The notes beneath the pieces are model-generated. The model saw only the letters and a program-made list of their open reading frames with translations. It had not been told where the DNA came from and ran no database searches. A program made the position numbers and the translations under genes. Below are positions 10,629 through 20,904 of a DNA stretch of 64,000 bases, piece by piece. Position 1 is the stretch's first letter. Each line of letters begins with the position of its first letter. The stretch is taken from assembly GCA_047967505.1 (NCBI GenBank), contig CM106540.1. One strand, written 5' to 3'. The stretch comes from Dipteris shenzhenensis. Its lineage: Eukaryota > Polypodiophyta > Polypodiopsida > Gleicheniales.

Positions 10629-11489
10629 GCCTTCATTAATGAGACTGTTTTTAAAGAAACACTCAATTCATACTTGCTAGGTAGGATCCACGTGCACAAC
10701 TTTCCCCTGATATCGGAAGATATGCTTGATATGTGACTCATAGGGGAGGACCATTAGAGCAATGTTACTGCTTTCTCATCAGGAGTCTTAGCCTTGGAGA
10801 TGAAGAGACACAAAGACCTTTTCTGGGGGTCCACTTCAACAACACAAAGCACCTCTTTCTATCATGAGGTGGACAAGGACAAGGGAGAGACAGCACAAGA
10901 TCACCAAGCCAAATTCATAGACCATCACCCTACCCCAATTAGTAGTATGTTGGAAAAGTGACTGATGAACTATAGATTTAGCTCACTAATTCCCCTTGGA
11001 GTGAGATTAGTGCTTTGGTTTATCAAAAAGTTCCAATGAGTGGCAGTTAGACCTTAGGTCCTAGGCTAGAACACCCATGGCATCATGTCATTGGTGGTGG
11101 TTAGAGATTTTTAGGAGCCACATTAGGTGGCATACTCCCATATGCATCTATCATAGATGCAAGGGATGGGTGCCACATGGTACTAGGTTATGGAAGGCCA
11201 AAGAGGACCTGAATAAGACCTTTAACATGAAAGCATTACTACGTGTGAATTCAGGTTTGGAGAGACCAAGATACAACGTTCATATCCCAAACCAAGTATG
11301 CCAATGAAATTCTGAACCGGTTCTGAGCAGTGCCACATCAATAGCAGCGCAGCAATGCCACATCAGCAATAGTCTTCCAATCTTCTTGCTGGATTATTTA
11401 CAACACCATGTCAGCAACAGTATTGCAGTCAGGGCTGTTCTTCTTGCTAGATTATTTGCTTGTAGGCAACCAGTTTTCTTGTAGTGTTT
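10629..11489. other. No gene recognised
   Basis: Mixed-composition sequence with no ORF over 80 codons. Near 11330-11470 there are repeats of GCCACATCA/CAGCAA and CTTCTTGCTRGATTATTT (twice, about 11380 and 11440), probably the upstream untranslated part of Copia-3. No further element can be supported. Confidence 0.45.
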
Positions 11490-14400
11490 TTGACTCAGTA
11501 GTGACGGTCAGTTGAAGCTCTTTGCATATTTTCTTGCTTGGCTCAAAGTGATTACCTGTTTCGTGGAGCTTTGTCCCAGGAGAACAAGCTCGATGGCACC
11601 AATTTCTCTTTCTGGAGTTTCATGTAAAGAATGTCGTCGATGGGATCTAGTGAATGAAGAGGAGCCTCGTCTTGCAGATAGTGTACCAGCAACACCTAGT
11701 AGAACATGAGCTGTAGTGGTGGCTCAACTGATACCCACACTAGTTGCCCCAAGAGATCCAGGCTCTCGCCTCGATCTCTTTGTCAATCAAAAGGTTTATT
11801 ATTCCAACATCAGGTCTTGCAGGGCCTCTTTGCATGCATGGCATGTTTTACACGACCATGCATCAAGCAAAGAATGAGGCAAGGGTTTCACTTCTCAAAA
11901 AGAAACTTGAGAATCTGAATATACATGAGCGTGATAGTATGTCAGGGCATATAACTAAGATCCAAGATCTTAGAAAGAACATCTTGAATATCGATGAGAT
12001 TGTCTCTCAAAAGACTTGATCTCTAGGACATTGCAGTCATTGCTAGAGTCCTACTTGAGTTTCCACACCTCTCAATTTGTCTTTGAGAGGCAATGCTCAG
12101 TCTCTTCACTTTGAGGAACTAGTGGGTCTATTGTTGCAAGAGGAACAAACCAAGAGGATTAAATCTTCCTCTTCCTATAGCAGTGATCCAATTGCTGTCC
12201 ATGATAGGCATTATCACAAGCATAAAGGTGGTGTGCATTCTAGGCAAAGGTGATGTATGCAAAACGAAAAAGAAGGGACTCTATCAATTATCGTAAAAGC
12301 CAAGTCATTATATCAATGAATGCAGGAAAAGATTGGGAAATGACGAGGAAACTGGAATGCCAGTCTCAATTTCTAATGCTTCAAATGCTGACAAGGATAA
12401 TGCTTCAACAAACTGTGGCTAAACAGTGGGTCCTTTCTAGTATGCAGTTATGATCTCAATCTTGAGGTCAGTTCACTCAGTGTGAGTGATACTTCAGATG
12501 CAGTTTGGTATTTTGATAGGGGTGCATCCAGGCACAATACTTCCAAGAAACATTTATTTGTTGATTTGCAGGCTGCTACTATTGATAAAACAGTATCCTA
12601 TGCCAACAATTCTTCATATACTTCGAAGCGAGTTGCAAACATTACTTTTTAAATTAATAGATGGAACTGGCTTGTGTCTTTCAGGTGCCCTTTCTGTCCC
12701 AAGATTAAAGAAAAATTGCTTTCTGTTTCCTCTTTTTGATAGAAGAGATTACAATGTCACGTTTGAGAGACTAGTACATTGTAAGAGATAGAAGAAGCGA
12801 CTATCATTACAAGCACATTACATCATGATCTATATGAGTTGGATATACGGATAGTAGCATGCAAAGTGCTTGTGTGACAACAATAACTTCTGCAATGAAA
12901 GATGCAGAATTGCGGCATGCCAGACTTCGCCATGTGAACTATGGCAATTTGCAAATATTACAGAGACACGATATGGTATTGAATATGCCTACAATGGAGC
13001 ATGTGTGTATGAAGGGTGCATAATGATGCACAGTAAGGTCTTTCCAAGGGATGGAATCAGAGCTAACAGGAAACTATAGCTCATACATTGTGATATGTGT
13101 GATTCAAGACACCAAAAGAATCTATTTTGTGACCTTTATTTACGATGCTTCTAAATGTAGATGGCTCTATCTGGTGTATTTACGTGTGTTCAACATTTTG
13201 TTGCAAAGGTTGAAAATGGAACAACTTGCAAAGTGCAAACACTCCATACGCATTGAGGGTGGGAATATATGTCTGAAGATGAAAAAGGAATTAAGCACAA
13301 AAGTATAGTGCCAGCGAAATGGTGTTGTTGAGAGGAAAAATAGATCTCTGATAGAGGTGGCCGGATGTATGATCGAAGGATAGAATCTGCCACATAAACA
13401 TTATGCATGCCAATATATTTTGAATAGATGCCAGAACCAAAGCCTTAAAAACCATAACACATTTTGAGGCTTGACATGATAGGAAACAAGGTTGATTACC
13501 TTAGGGTGTTTGGCTGTGTAGCATATGCACATGTGCATCGGTAGATGAGAGGAAAAAAGTGAATTGCATTTTTGTAGGCTATAGGTGTAAAAGTATGGTA
13601 TATCATCTCTAGAATCCTCATGCTCACAGGATTTTTGTCAATAGAGATGTTTCTACAGAAAATCAGATAAGTTCTTGACCGAGTTTGAAAAAAATGCTGC
13701 ACCCAGGTGGATTTGAAGGGCGGCTCCCACTACCAACTGATAGCAGATTCGAACAAGCAGAAAATAAGTATTTCATCAGGCTCAGCAGACTTTGGATGCT
13801 CCAGATCAGGTTCATGAACAGCCTATAGCACATGATGAGTGGAAGAAACTGTCAGAGAAAAGGAAATGGCTGCACAAGAAGCCAGATCAGCCCCTCGCTG
13901 GCTTATGAAAACTTTGCAGGATACTAAGCTATTAGCTCCTCTCCTAGTAGGACAAAGACCAGTTCTAAGATGTTTAGAAGAGTACACTATGCTAATTCAG
14001 CTTGGATGAGCGCACCTTGTGATGCGGAAGAACCAGACAGCTTTGAGGATCCTTAAGACAATGAGCATTGGATGAGAGTCATGGGCTGAGCTGGATTCAA
14101 TCCACAAAAAAATTCACATGGGATTTAGTGGATCTGGCCATTGACAAAAAGGTTAGTGGAACTAAGTGGGTATACAAACTTAAGATAAAATATGAAGGTA
14201 CTACTGACAGGTACAAGGCAAGGTTGTGCCAAATGCTATTCTCGGCAGAAGGGAATAGATTATGATAAAACCTTTCCCCCACTTCGAGGATGACCACCAT
14301 TAGGTGTGTTGTTTCCTGACTGCTCATCATGGCTGGAAAGTGCATCAGTTGGACATTGAAACAACCTTCCTAAATGGGGACTTACATGTGGAAGTCTATG

Positions 14401-14590
14401 TGAGCCAAGCTATTGGTTTCAAGATACTCGTCAAGCAAATAAAGTATGCAAGCTGTGTAAGGCTCATTATGAGCTCAAACAAGCTCCACGAGCTTAGTAT
14501 GAGAAGATTCATACTTATTTCACTAGGTAGGATATAAACAACAGTCCAACTAAAAGTACCCTATATGTTAAGAAGCAGATCTTTTCAACA
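11490..14590 (+). mobile_element. Copia-3: heavily degenerate Ty1/copia element, same family as Copia-2
   Basis: This is colinear with Copia-2 (19135-22200) throughout. Gag segments occur at about 11570-12150 (ENKLDGTN; ARVSLLKKKLENL; LVGLLLQEEQT), zinc-knuckle and protease remnants at 12240-12620, GAG-pre-integrase at 12900-13070 and integrase fragments at 13070-13480. RT from about 14040 to 14580 includes ...GTKWVYKLK, DYDKTFPP and ELKQAP remnants. Stops and frameshifts are frequent in every domain. The YVDD part of RT and RNase H are absent; the element ends abruptly where a LINE 3' end begins near 14590. It is an older copy than Copia-2. Confidence 0.85.
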
Positions 14591-15030
14591 AAGCACTACC
14601 CAAAGAAAGCTTGAAGCTTTTCGCAAAGCTATCATATGTATCTGTATTCGTCTATGTTTTAGAGTCGAAATTTGAATCAAGTAGTGCACCTTTCTCTCAC
14701 CTTGGCCAGTATTTGGAGAGACACTATACACAATTTGATGGTCATGTAGTCGAGCATGCATGGATCCTCCAGGGCTGCTTCCGCAAGGAGGATATTTTTC
14801 CTCAAGGAGTGGAGAAGCTGTCCTTTCTTCTCGGAGGTCACTACAAGTTTGAGGCGGCTTTTTCAGCCTCATCCCTGGATCTTCTCCAAACTTGGTTGTT
14901 GAGTAGGGCTTGACCCTCTCTGGTTTTCTTCGCATGCTATGCATGGTGTATTCTTGCCTTGAGCACTCTGCTCTTGAGGATTTTTTGGTACTTGAAATTA
15001 GTATTTTTCTTAAAAATAAAAAATCAAAAT
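14591..15030 (+). mobile_element. LINE 3' end (family A-like), 5' truncated
   Basis: From about 14750 the sequence matches the 3' terminus of LINE A-type elements at 29530-29750 and 63800-64000. It has a GGATCCTCCAG segment, a WRSCPFFS-like tail and the CATGCTATGCATGGTGTATTC motif seen also at 32580. It ends in A-rich sequence at 15010-15030. This is the usual form of a 5'-truncated LINE insertion, here abutting Copia-3. No TSD is evident. Confidence 0.7.
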
Positions 15031-15093
15031 TAAAATTGTGTCAAGTGCCGTACAAGAAGTGAAGAGTTTGTCCCCCTAGGATTAAATCTCTTT

Positions 15094-15413
15094 AGTTACT
15101 TTTCCTCACAAAACACATCATGTCCAAGGGGAGGGCTGATATTTCTTCAATGTTATCTGCAAACTTAATTCTTTTATACTTCTGTGAATGTTGCATGATT
15201 CATGCATGCATATGTGCGCATATGATTATCTATAGATGTAATATATAGATGAGAGTTACTTTTCCTCACAAATCACATCATTTCCAAGGGGATGGCTTAT
15301 ATTTCTTCAGTGTTATCTGCATGCTTAATTCTTTTATAGTTCTGTGCATGTTGCGTGATTCATGCATGCATGTGTGCACATATATTTATCTATAGGTGTA
15401 TATATAGATGAGA
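15094..15413. repeat. 160-bp tandem duplication
   Basis: The segment starting AGTTACTTTTCCTCACAAA at 15094 is repeated at 15254 with about 10% divergence, giving two head-to-tail copies. Each ends in an ATATAGATGAGAG-like run. It lies in the inferred intron downstream of the VAL-like exon at 15510. No coding content was seen. Confidence 0.85.
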
Positions 15414-15426
15414 GATAGAGATAGAT

Positions 15427-15496
<70 letters not shown>

Positions 15497-15502
15497 GGAG
15501 AG
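15405..15502. repeat. (GA)n microsatellite
   Basis: A long GA run with a few ATA and CA interruptions starts only 6 bp beyond the splice donor of the VAL-like exon. On the transcript strand it is a (CU)n tract directly inside the intron. Confidence 0.95.
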
Positions 15503-15509
15503 TACTTAC

Positions 15510-16432
15510 TGATGAAGTATCCAATTTGGCTGGAGGAAAAGCCAAACTTTGGTCTTCTGCAGGTCTTTCTGATGTCAGAACAGCAGACTGACTGCTACTG
15601 TGGTCATCCTTTGTTATTGTCGGATTCATCATTGGGTTGGGGCAAACAAGGTTAGATATACCTTGCTGCTGCAGATATCTTTGTAGTGGATAGTTTGCAT
15701 TCTGAAACAACATCGTCATTGTCACTCTGGCTGTGCCTTTACACTGTTCATCGTCTCGCTCTGGTTGGCTGTTAAGATCAATTGGCGGTTTCCCAGTTAT
15801 ATGTTCCTCCTTGAGGGAACTCGGCCTTTCTGGATAAGAACCAGGAGTTGCATTTGGAGAACACCTATCTCCATTTGATGGAAAGCTGCTGATCTCAGGT
15901 GAAGCACTAGGAAATATAACCGTTGAGTTTCCCTTGACAGAACCTTTTTCAGAGATTAAGGCCTCATTGTGCGATTTGATCTCAGGCGAAGCACTAGGAA
16001 ACATAACGGTTACAGGTGAAGCACTTGGAAACATAACGGTTAAGTTTTCCTTAACAGAATCTTTTTCAGATATTAAGGGCTCATCATGCAAATTCTCACT
16101 GTTCACCTCTCCTTCCTCTGTGACCAATACACATTTCTTCTGCACACTCTCTACTGCTTGCTCTGATTGTCTTTTCTTCCGGCGCATCATGAGGGTCTTG
16201 AATCTTCGCTTCACTGTCATACACACATTGCAGGTACAAGTAGGCTTGTGCTTTGGTCCCTTGCCACTAGGTGGTTGGATGCACACAATGCAAGTGCAAC
16301 CAGGTCTATGCCTAGGGTGTTTAGTTGTGGGAGGAGGACATGATGAAAGAACATTATTCTCTCCCAATGTGGCAGCATTTGCCAGTGTTTCAAGACCAGA
16401 AGGAGTCTCTTTAAAATCTTGTTTTTTAACTT
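15510..16432 (-). CDS. VAL/HSI2-like transcriptional repressor, exon carrying basic region and EAR motif
   Basis: This 923-nt exon belongs to a VAL (VP1/ABI3-LIKE) family repressor, nuclear proteins that silence the seed-maturation programme. Two CTCxVC blocks (H-P-R-H-R-P-G-C-T-C-I-V-C and K-H-K-P-T-C-T-C-N-V-C) are followed by MTVKRRFKTLMMRRKKRQ, the family's signature basic region. Further on come IDLNSQPERDDE (a DLN/EAR-type repression motif) and a TMTMLFQNANYPLQRYLQQQG helix typical of the VAL C-terminus. The acceptor is CAG at 16435-16433 and the donor is GTAAGT from 15509. Splicing from the exon at 16540-16607 restores a Glu codon across the junction. The exon carries a lineage-looking internal repeat (LISEKxSVKxN...FPSASP, twice plus a partial). 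The terminal exon(s) are not identified. Confidence 0.9.
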
Positions 16433-16539
16433 CTGAAAAACAAAACAAACATTAGATTCTAGCACAAATCTAAACCGTAACATTTTAAAAGAGCGGTAAA
16501 CCTTCCAAAATAAAGCACACTAAAAGCAGGACTTTTCAC

Positions 16540-16607
16540 CTTTTGAGAGACGTGATACTGTATGATTCTCGCCATTTCCAGCTTCTTGTGTGGCAGTGCA
16601 CGTGGCC
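16540..16607 (-). CDS. VAL/HSI2-like gene, short exon after the CW domain
   Basis: A 68-nt exon on the minus strand. It has a CAG acceptor (16610-16608) and a GGTGAA donor with GT at 16539-16538. It reads ATCTATQEAGNGENHTVSRLSK; its first Cys is probably the fourth zinc ligand of the CW domain begun in the exon at 16814-16930. Codon phase is consistent on both sides: AG from the upstream exon plus its first G gives Arg, and its last G plus AA from the downstream exon gives Glu. This phase match over two introns is strong evidence for a real spliced gene. Confidence 0.85.
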
Positions 16608-16813
16608 CTGTTCACAAAGAGGAATGTGCAGATAGAAATATATTGTGACTGATCACAAAGACGAATGCGCAGTACATAAAACACCTCAAATCTACCATTC
16701 TTTGGTCTGTGTGATGAATTACAGACAGTAGAATGAGCTTTATGACTCAAGCTTGACCAACTAAAATCCAAGAGAATCCAAAATAGTTAACCTGGTTGAA
16801 ACAGGACAATTAC

Positions 16814-16930
16814 CTTTTGGCATCCCATACATTGTCGCTGCAAGTCCATGTTGTTGGCAGAAAAACATCTGCAGGGACCTTACGCCAGCTTCCACAATCA
16901 TCACATTGTGCCCATTGCTCTTCCCCTCGC
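16814..16930 (-). CDS. VAL/HSI2-like gene, CW zinc-finger exon
   Basis: A 117-nt exon encoding most of a CW-type zinc finger: EEQWAQCDDCGSWRKVPAD and then WTCSDNVWDAK, with the C-x2-C pair, the conserved Trp residues and the third Cys. CW domains read methylated histone H3 Lys4. In VAL proteins the CW follows the B3 DNA-binding domain and precedes the basic region found in the next exons. The acceptor is CAG at 16933-16931 and the donor GTAATT from 16813. The upstream B3 and PHD-like exons are not in the sequence immediately upstream and may lie beyond the window, across the transposon-filled region. Confidence 0.9.
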
Positions 16931-18069
16931 CTGCAATATTAGGGCATTTTCTTGATCGTTATGAAAGGAATATGCTGACTAAGATAGGTCGTAGAAGACA
17001 AAATTGAGCAGTACATAATCCTTTTTAAAAACAATTTTCAGGTTCCCAAAGGGCAACTGCTCCTTTGCAAGGAAACTGGATGTAACATGTAATCCTACTA
17101 GTTGCAATTTATTTAAAAAAGTTCATCACTGACTCAAGAAGGGGTCTTAGTGAGCATGCATCAGCAGACAAGTTAGCAAGTGTTTCTTCTTGGAGTTGAC
17201 GACACTGCTGTTGTTAGAAAAATAGAGGCATGCTTGGTTGGAACATCAACAGCTTGAACCATGAAGACAAAAGCGATTCAAAATAGCAGCTTTTGAAAAA
17301 TAACTTACTTCCTACTTGGTGTTTAGGTCTTCAACTTAATTTCTCTCATTTAGAAATGCAAACTAGTGCTGGACAGGATGCATCACAGCTAAGGCTCACT
17401 TGGTGGCAGATCCAAACATTATCACATAAGCTAGTGGTACCAAGGGACACACAGTTTCAATGACTTACAAATGGCACCTAGAGGTCATGTGCAAGATATT
17501 TATCAAGGGAGAATTAATTAAGGGCCGAGCTCTTTTCCATTTTATCCAACTTACAGAGGGATTCCTTGGCATTTGTCAAATTATGCACCAGTTTCAAAGT
17601 TTTCTCATCCACTTTTGCTGAAGGTCTAGGGGGTGAAGGGGTGGGGGTTCTGCACATGCTTGAATAAACATGGATGTTTAGAGAGCGTTTATCTAGGAAA
17701 GAGATCTGAGTCTGGGAGAAGTGTCTTCTAGTCATAAGATGTTCAAATTTCAAAGATGATGCCTTGACCAAACCATGGGGAAATCTTCGTTTCAGCTGCA
17801 CAGGTAACCACAACATTGCAGTTGTTCATGAGAGACTAAAAAAGTTTATGATTTCTTTCCCTCTTTTTGTTTTCTTGCAAGAGTGTGGTGTGTGCTTTTG
17901 TTCTCGCATGAGAATCTAACTAAACATATGGCAGTACATTCTTGAGGCATTTGCTCAATCTTTACTAGCCTAGGTGTTCTTGCTAATCAATTTCATTCTG
18001 TCATGATTTCCCCTTCCTTTTTCAACACCATCTAGCTGCACTTTGCTCACCTTGCTCACCTTGATTATC
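16931..18069. other. Probable intron of the VAL-like gene; no exon recognised
   Basis: AT-rich sequence upstream of the CW exon. A minus-strand open frame at 17514-17816 (about 100 codons, with a Pro-rich stretch and a Lys/Glu-rich end) has no recognisable similarity to VAL proteins, and I do not call it an exon. Nothing else is supported here. Confidence 0.5.
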
Positions 18070-18525
18070 TCCATACAATCTGTACGGACGATTCCATACA
18101 GCCATAGTTGACTGTTCCGTATACTGGAATCCGTCGTACATCCAGTGCCAATCTGCTCGTCCGTACATTCTGCATGCAGCCTGTCCGTACAAGTGACGTC
18201 GTCCGTACACTACAATACAGCGCCGTACATCCGTACAGCAATTTCCATCCGTACATCTGTACACTGCAGTCTCCATCCGTACGTGCGTTGTCTTTTGAAC
18301 ACTGCTGCTAGGTACAAGTACCTGCGCCATACCTTCGTCGTACAATAGCCGTACTGTACCAGTAGTACCAGCTCAACGCCGTACGTATCTACATCAGCTT
18401 CAGCACCGTAAAAATCTGCAGTCCGTGCAGACTCGAGGTGCACGTGCCCGTACAGCTATACCAGATCGTACATCCATACATTGCGTCAACAACCGTACAA
18501 CTGTACGTTGTTGTCCGTACAATCC
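18070..18525. repeat. Dense GTAC (CCGTACA) motif array upstream of Copia-2
   Basis: I count 22 GTAC tetramers between 18082 and 18520, against fewer than two expected at random. About 13 sit in CCGTAC or its complement. Spacing is irregular, so this is not a simple tandem repeat. CCGTAC is the core site bound by plant SBP-box (SPL) factors, and GTAC is the core of copper-response elements. It lies about 0.6 kb upstream of the Copia-2 gag start, possibly in its 5' LTR. A function is inference only. Confidence 0.75.
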
Positions 18526-19134
18526 CAACTCACTTGGTGGATTCTATTGGTAGCACGAACTCCTCTGATGTATAGGTGCAGGTTCAGTTAGCAGGTGTTT
18601 TTCTTTGCATTGAGCCATTGTTTGGCTGTGTATTCAAGGAGTTCTGTGGGCAATTGTGACCACATTTGGAGAAATTTGGGCCTTTTTGGTAAAGTTTGGG
18701 TCTTTTTGTGAATTTGCCCCAATTTCAGCTCAATTTCTCCCCAAAATTTGGGGCTTTTGGTTTTGCAGTACAATATCCTGCATAATCGGGGCTTTCAGTT
18801 AATTTGCCCTCTTTTGGATGCAATTTCCCTCAAGAAATTGGGGCTTTTGCAAGTGGGTTGCGAATTTGCAGTGAAAAAGCATGGGAGTTTGTAGGCAATT
18901 TCGGACTCATTTTGAGTGACACTGCAGACATTGGCAAATTTTGCAGTGTTTTTTTGGCAGTTTTGGAGAGCATTTGCAGGATAATTGAAGTGCATTCTGA
19001 GCCTTTGACAAATTGTGACAGTATTTGTCACTGTGGGCAGCTTTTTCTTTGCAGATTTTACTTGTGCATTTTATATCCCAGGAAGGGATTTCACTTGGTT
19101 AGTCTGCTGTATTTTTTAGTATTTTCTGGTATAA
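18526..19134. other. Untranslated 5' region of Copia-2 (LTR not delimited)
   Basis: GT-rich sequence with repeated segments such as TTGGGGCTTTTG (about 18751, 18839) and AATTTGCCC/AATTTC. It ends in TGGTATAAATGGCTCAG, where ATG at 19135 starts gag. Only the first six bases resemble an initiator-Met tRNA binding site, so no PBS is called. LTR ends cannot be placed because the 3' LTR has been lost. Confidence 0.45.
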
Positions 19135-19788
19135 ATGGCTCAGAACAACTCCAATGAGGTGTTCGGGGTTCTCACACAGGAGGATAAGTTGGATGGCACC
19201 AACTACTCCTTGTGGAGTTATATGGTTCGCAATATCTTGGTTGGCAAACATCTTCGGGATTATGTCAATGGGGATGAAGCAAGACCAGATACAGCTACTA
19301 CACCTGTCACTCCTACAGCTGGAGGCAGGGGTAGAGGTATAAATGCAGCACACGTGGTTGGAGCAGCCGCTCCAGGAGCTCCCACAGCAGAGCAGAAAAG
19401 ATGGGACTCTAGAGATGCACAAGCTCTTTCAGTAATTTCTCTTTCTGTCAAAAGGTTCATTATACCTCATATTCGGTCATGCAAGACATCTATGGCAGCT
19501 TGGGAGATACTAGAGAGTATGTTTGCAGCAAGAAATGATGCCAGGGTTTCCTTTCTGAAGCGAAAACTTTCCCATACACATATGGAGGAGGGAGATTCCA
19601 TGAATTCTCACCTCACAAAGCTTCAGGACCTCAGGAAACAATTGCTGAATATTGATGAAGTCATTCCGGATTCAGAGATGATCACCACCACTCTGAACTC
19701 TCTTCCTGAGTCCTATCTCGGTTTCCACACCTCGCTGAATTTGTCATTGAGGGGGGCAGCAATCCTCTCTCCTTTCACGAGTTGGTAG
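19135..19788 (+). pseudogene. Copia-2 gag N-terminal part
   Basis: A 217-codon open frame starting MAQNNSNEVFGVLTQEDKLD. It contains the LDGTNYSLW segment of Copia gag (DUF4219-like) and a UBN2-type gag region (WEILESMFAARNDARVSF; LTKLQDLRKQLLNIDE). A Gly/Ala-rich insert lies at about residues 58-80. Reading changes frame in a G6 run at 19751-19756; the sister copy shows that the following LVGLLLQEEQT segment belongs to the same protein. Gag forms the virus-like particle that packages element RNA. Confidence 0.88.
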
Positions 19789-20783
19789 GACTTCTATTGC
19801 AAGAGGAACAAACTCGCAGAAATATGGCAACCCGGGCTGGCGAGCATGCTATGCTCTCCAAGTTCAAGCCCAAGGGTAAAGGGCAGCAAAAGCCACATGT
19901 CAATCAGTCCACACATCAGCATAAAGCTGATTCTGGACAGCCTTCTTACAAGGCAAAGGGTGATACAAATAAGCAGAAAAAGAAGGGCATCTGTCATTAT
20001 TGCAAAAAGCCAGGTCATTATATTGGAGAGTGCAAGAAGCGCATAGCCAAAGAGAAGAAAAGGGATTCTGGTATGTCTGTGTCAGATGCATCAGTTCCAC
20101 ATTCTCATGATGGAGGAGATGTTGCAACCAACTTGGTTGAAGAGCACTATGCCTTTGTGTCTTGCACTTCAGATTTTTCAGTGGGTACTTCTGATATTAC
20201 GGCCACTAAAGATGATGACCCGTATGCTTTCTTGACTTGCAGTTATGATCCTTCAAAGGATGAATGCTCCTTTAGTGTTGATGAGACACTTCATACTTGG
20301 TATTTTGACGGTGGTGCTTCAAAGCACATCACTTCCAAGAAGAGTCTGTTTGTAACTCTGCATTCTTCACCCACCAAGAAGAAGATAACTTGTGCGAATA
20401 ATTCTTCTTATTCAGTGTGTGGAGGGGGAGACATTATTCTCACATCCACTAATGGCACAGATTTCAGAATTTCCGATGTACTCTATGTGCCAGGGATAAA
20501 GAAGAATTTGCTTTTAGTGTCCTTACTCAATAGAGAAGGATTTCAGGTTATTTTTTATGATGACGAGTGTGCAGTTAGAGACAAAGAAAATGACTATGCT
20601 TTGATGTTGTTTGGCACTTTGTATCGGGGTCTTTTTCAACTTAATCTATATGAAAAAAGATCCCATCTTGCATTATCAGTTAGCACTCCCGAGTCCCACT
20701 GCTGCGATGCAGAATGCGGAGTTATGGCATGCCAGGTATGGGCACATGAACTATGGCAGCTTAATGATACTTCAGAGGCATGA
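19760..20783 (+). pseudogene. Copia-2 gag C-terminus, zinc knuckle and protease
   Basis: The frame continues from the G-run shift. It holds an LVGLLLQEEQTRR segment and a CCHC knuckle C-H-Y-C-K-K-P-G-H-Y-I-G-E-C near 19992-20035. The aspartic protease region is around TWYFDGGASKHITS (about 20298-20340), where the usual active-site D-S/T-G is D-G-G. It ends in LYVPGIKKNLLLVSLL, the conserved block before the GAG-pre-integrase domain. Another frameshift near 20700 moves the following domain to a different frame. Confidence 0.88.
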
Positions 20784-20889
20784 TAAGGTTGATGCATTGC
20801 CTCCCTTGGAGTTGCCTCCTCCTCATGCATGTAAAGGCTGCATTCTTGAAAAATGCATAGACTTCCATTCAAAAAGGATGGTGCAGTGA
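20690..20889 (+). pseudogene. Copia-2 GAG-pre-integrase zinc region
   Basis: An AELWHARYGHMNYGSL segment (about 20711-20760), followed by CKGCILEKC, is the His/Cys zinc-binding domain found just before Copia integrase. It is in a different frame from the protease and ends at a stop at 20887-20889, which a small deletion before the integrase creates or exposes. Confidence 0.85.
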
Positions 20890-20904
20890 AAGCAACACGG
20901 TTAT

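Noticed and set aside
9987-10741. Several long open frames on both strands (Pro-rich or Gly/Arg-rich)
   Set aside because: Low-complexity purine/pyrimidine tract of the LINE A-1 leader; stop codons are rare by composition alone.
15390-15509. Continuation of the VAL-like frame into Leu/Ser repeats
   Set aside because: The frame reads through a strong GTAAGT donor into a (CT)n microsatellite; this is intron.
17514-17816. Minus-strand 100-codon frame as an upstream VAL exon
   Set aside because: No similarity to the B3, PHD-like or pre-CW segments of VAL proteins, and phase compatibility with the CW exon could not be shown.
18070-18525. CRISPR-like or regular tandem repeat
   Set aside because: Motifs are short, occur in both orientations and have irregular spacing; a plant nuclear context rules out CRISPR.
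19125-19141. TGGTAT as a Copia-2 primer binding site
   Set aside because: Only six bases match, and the site overlaps the gag start codon; a true PBS such as that at 26321-26333 is much longer.
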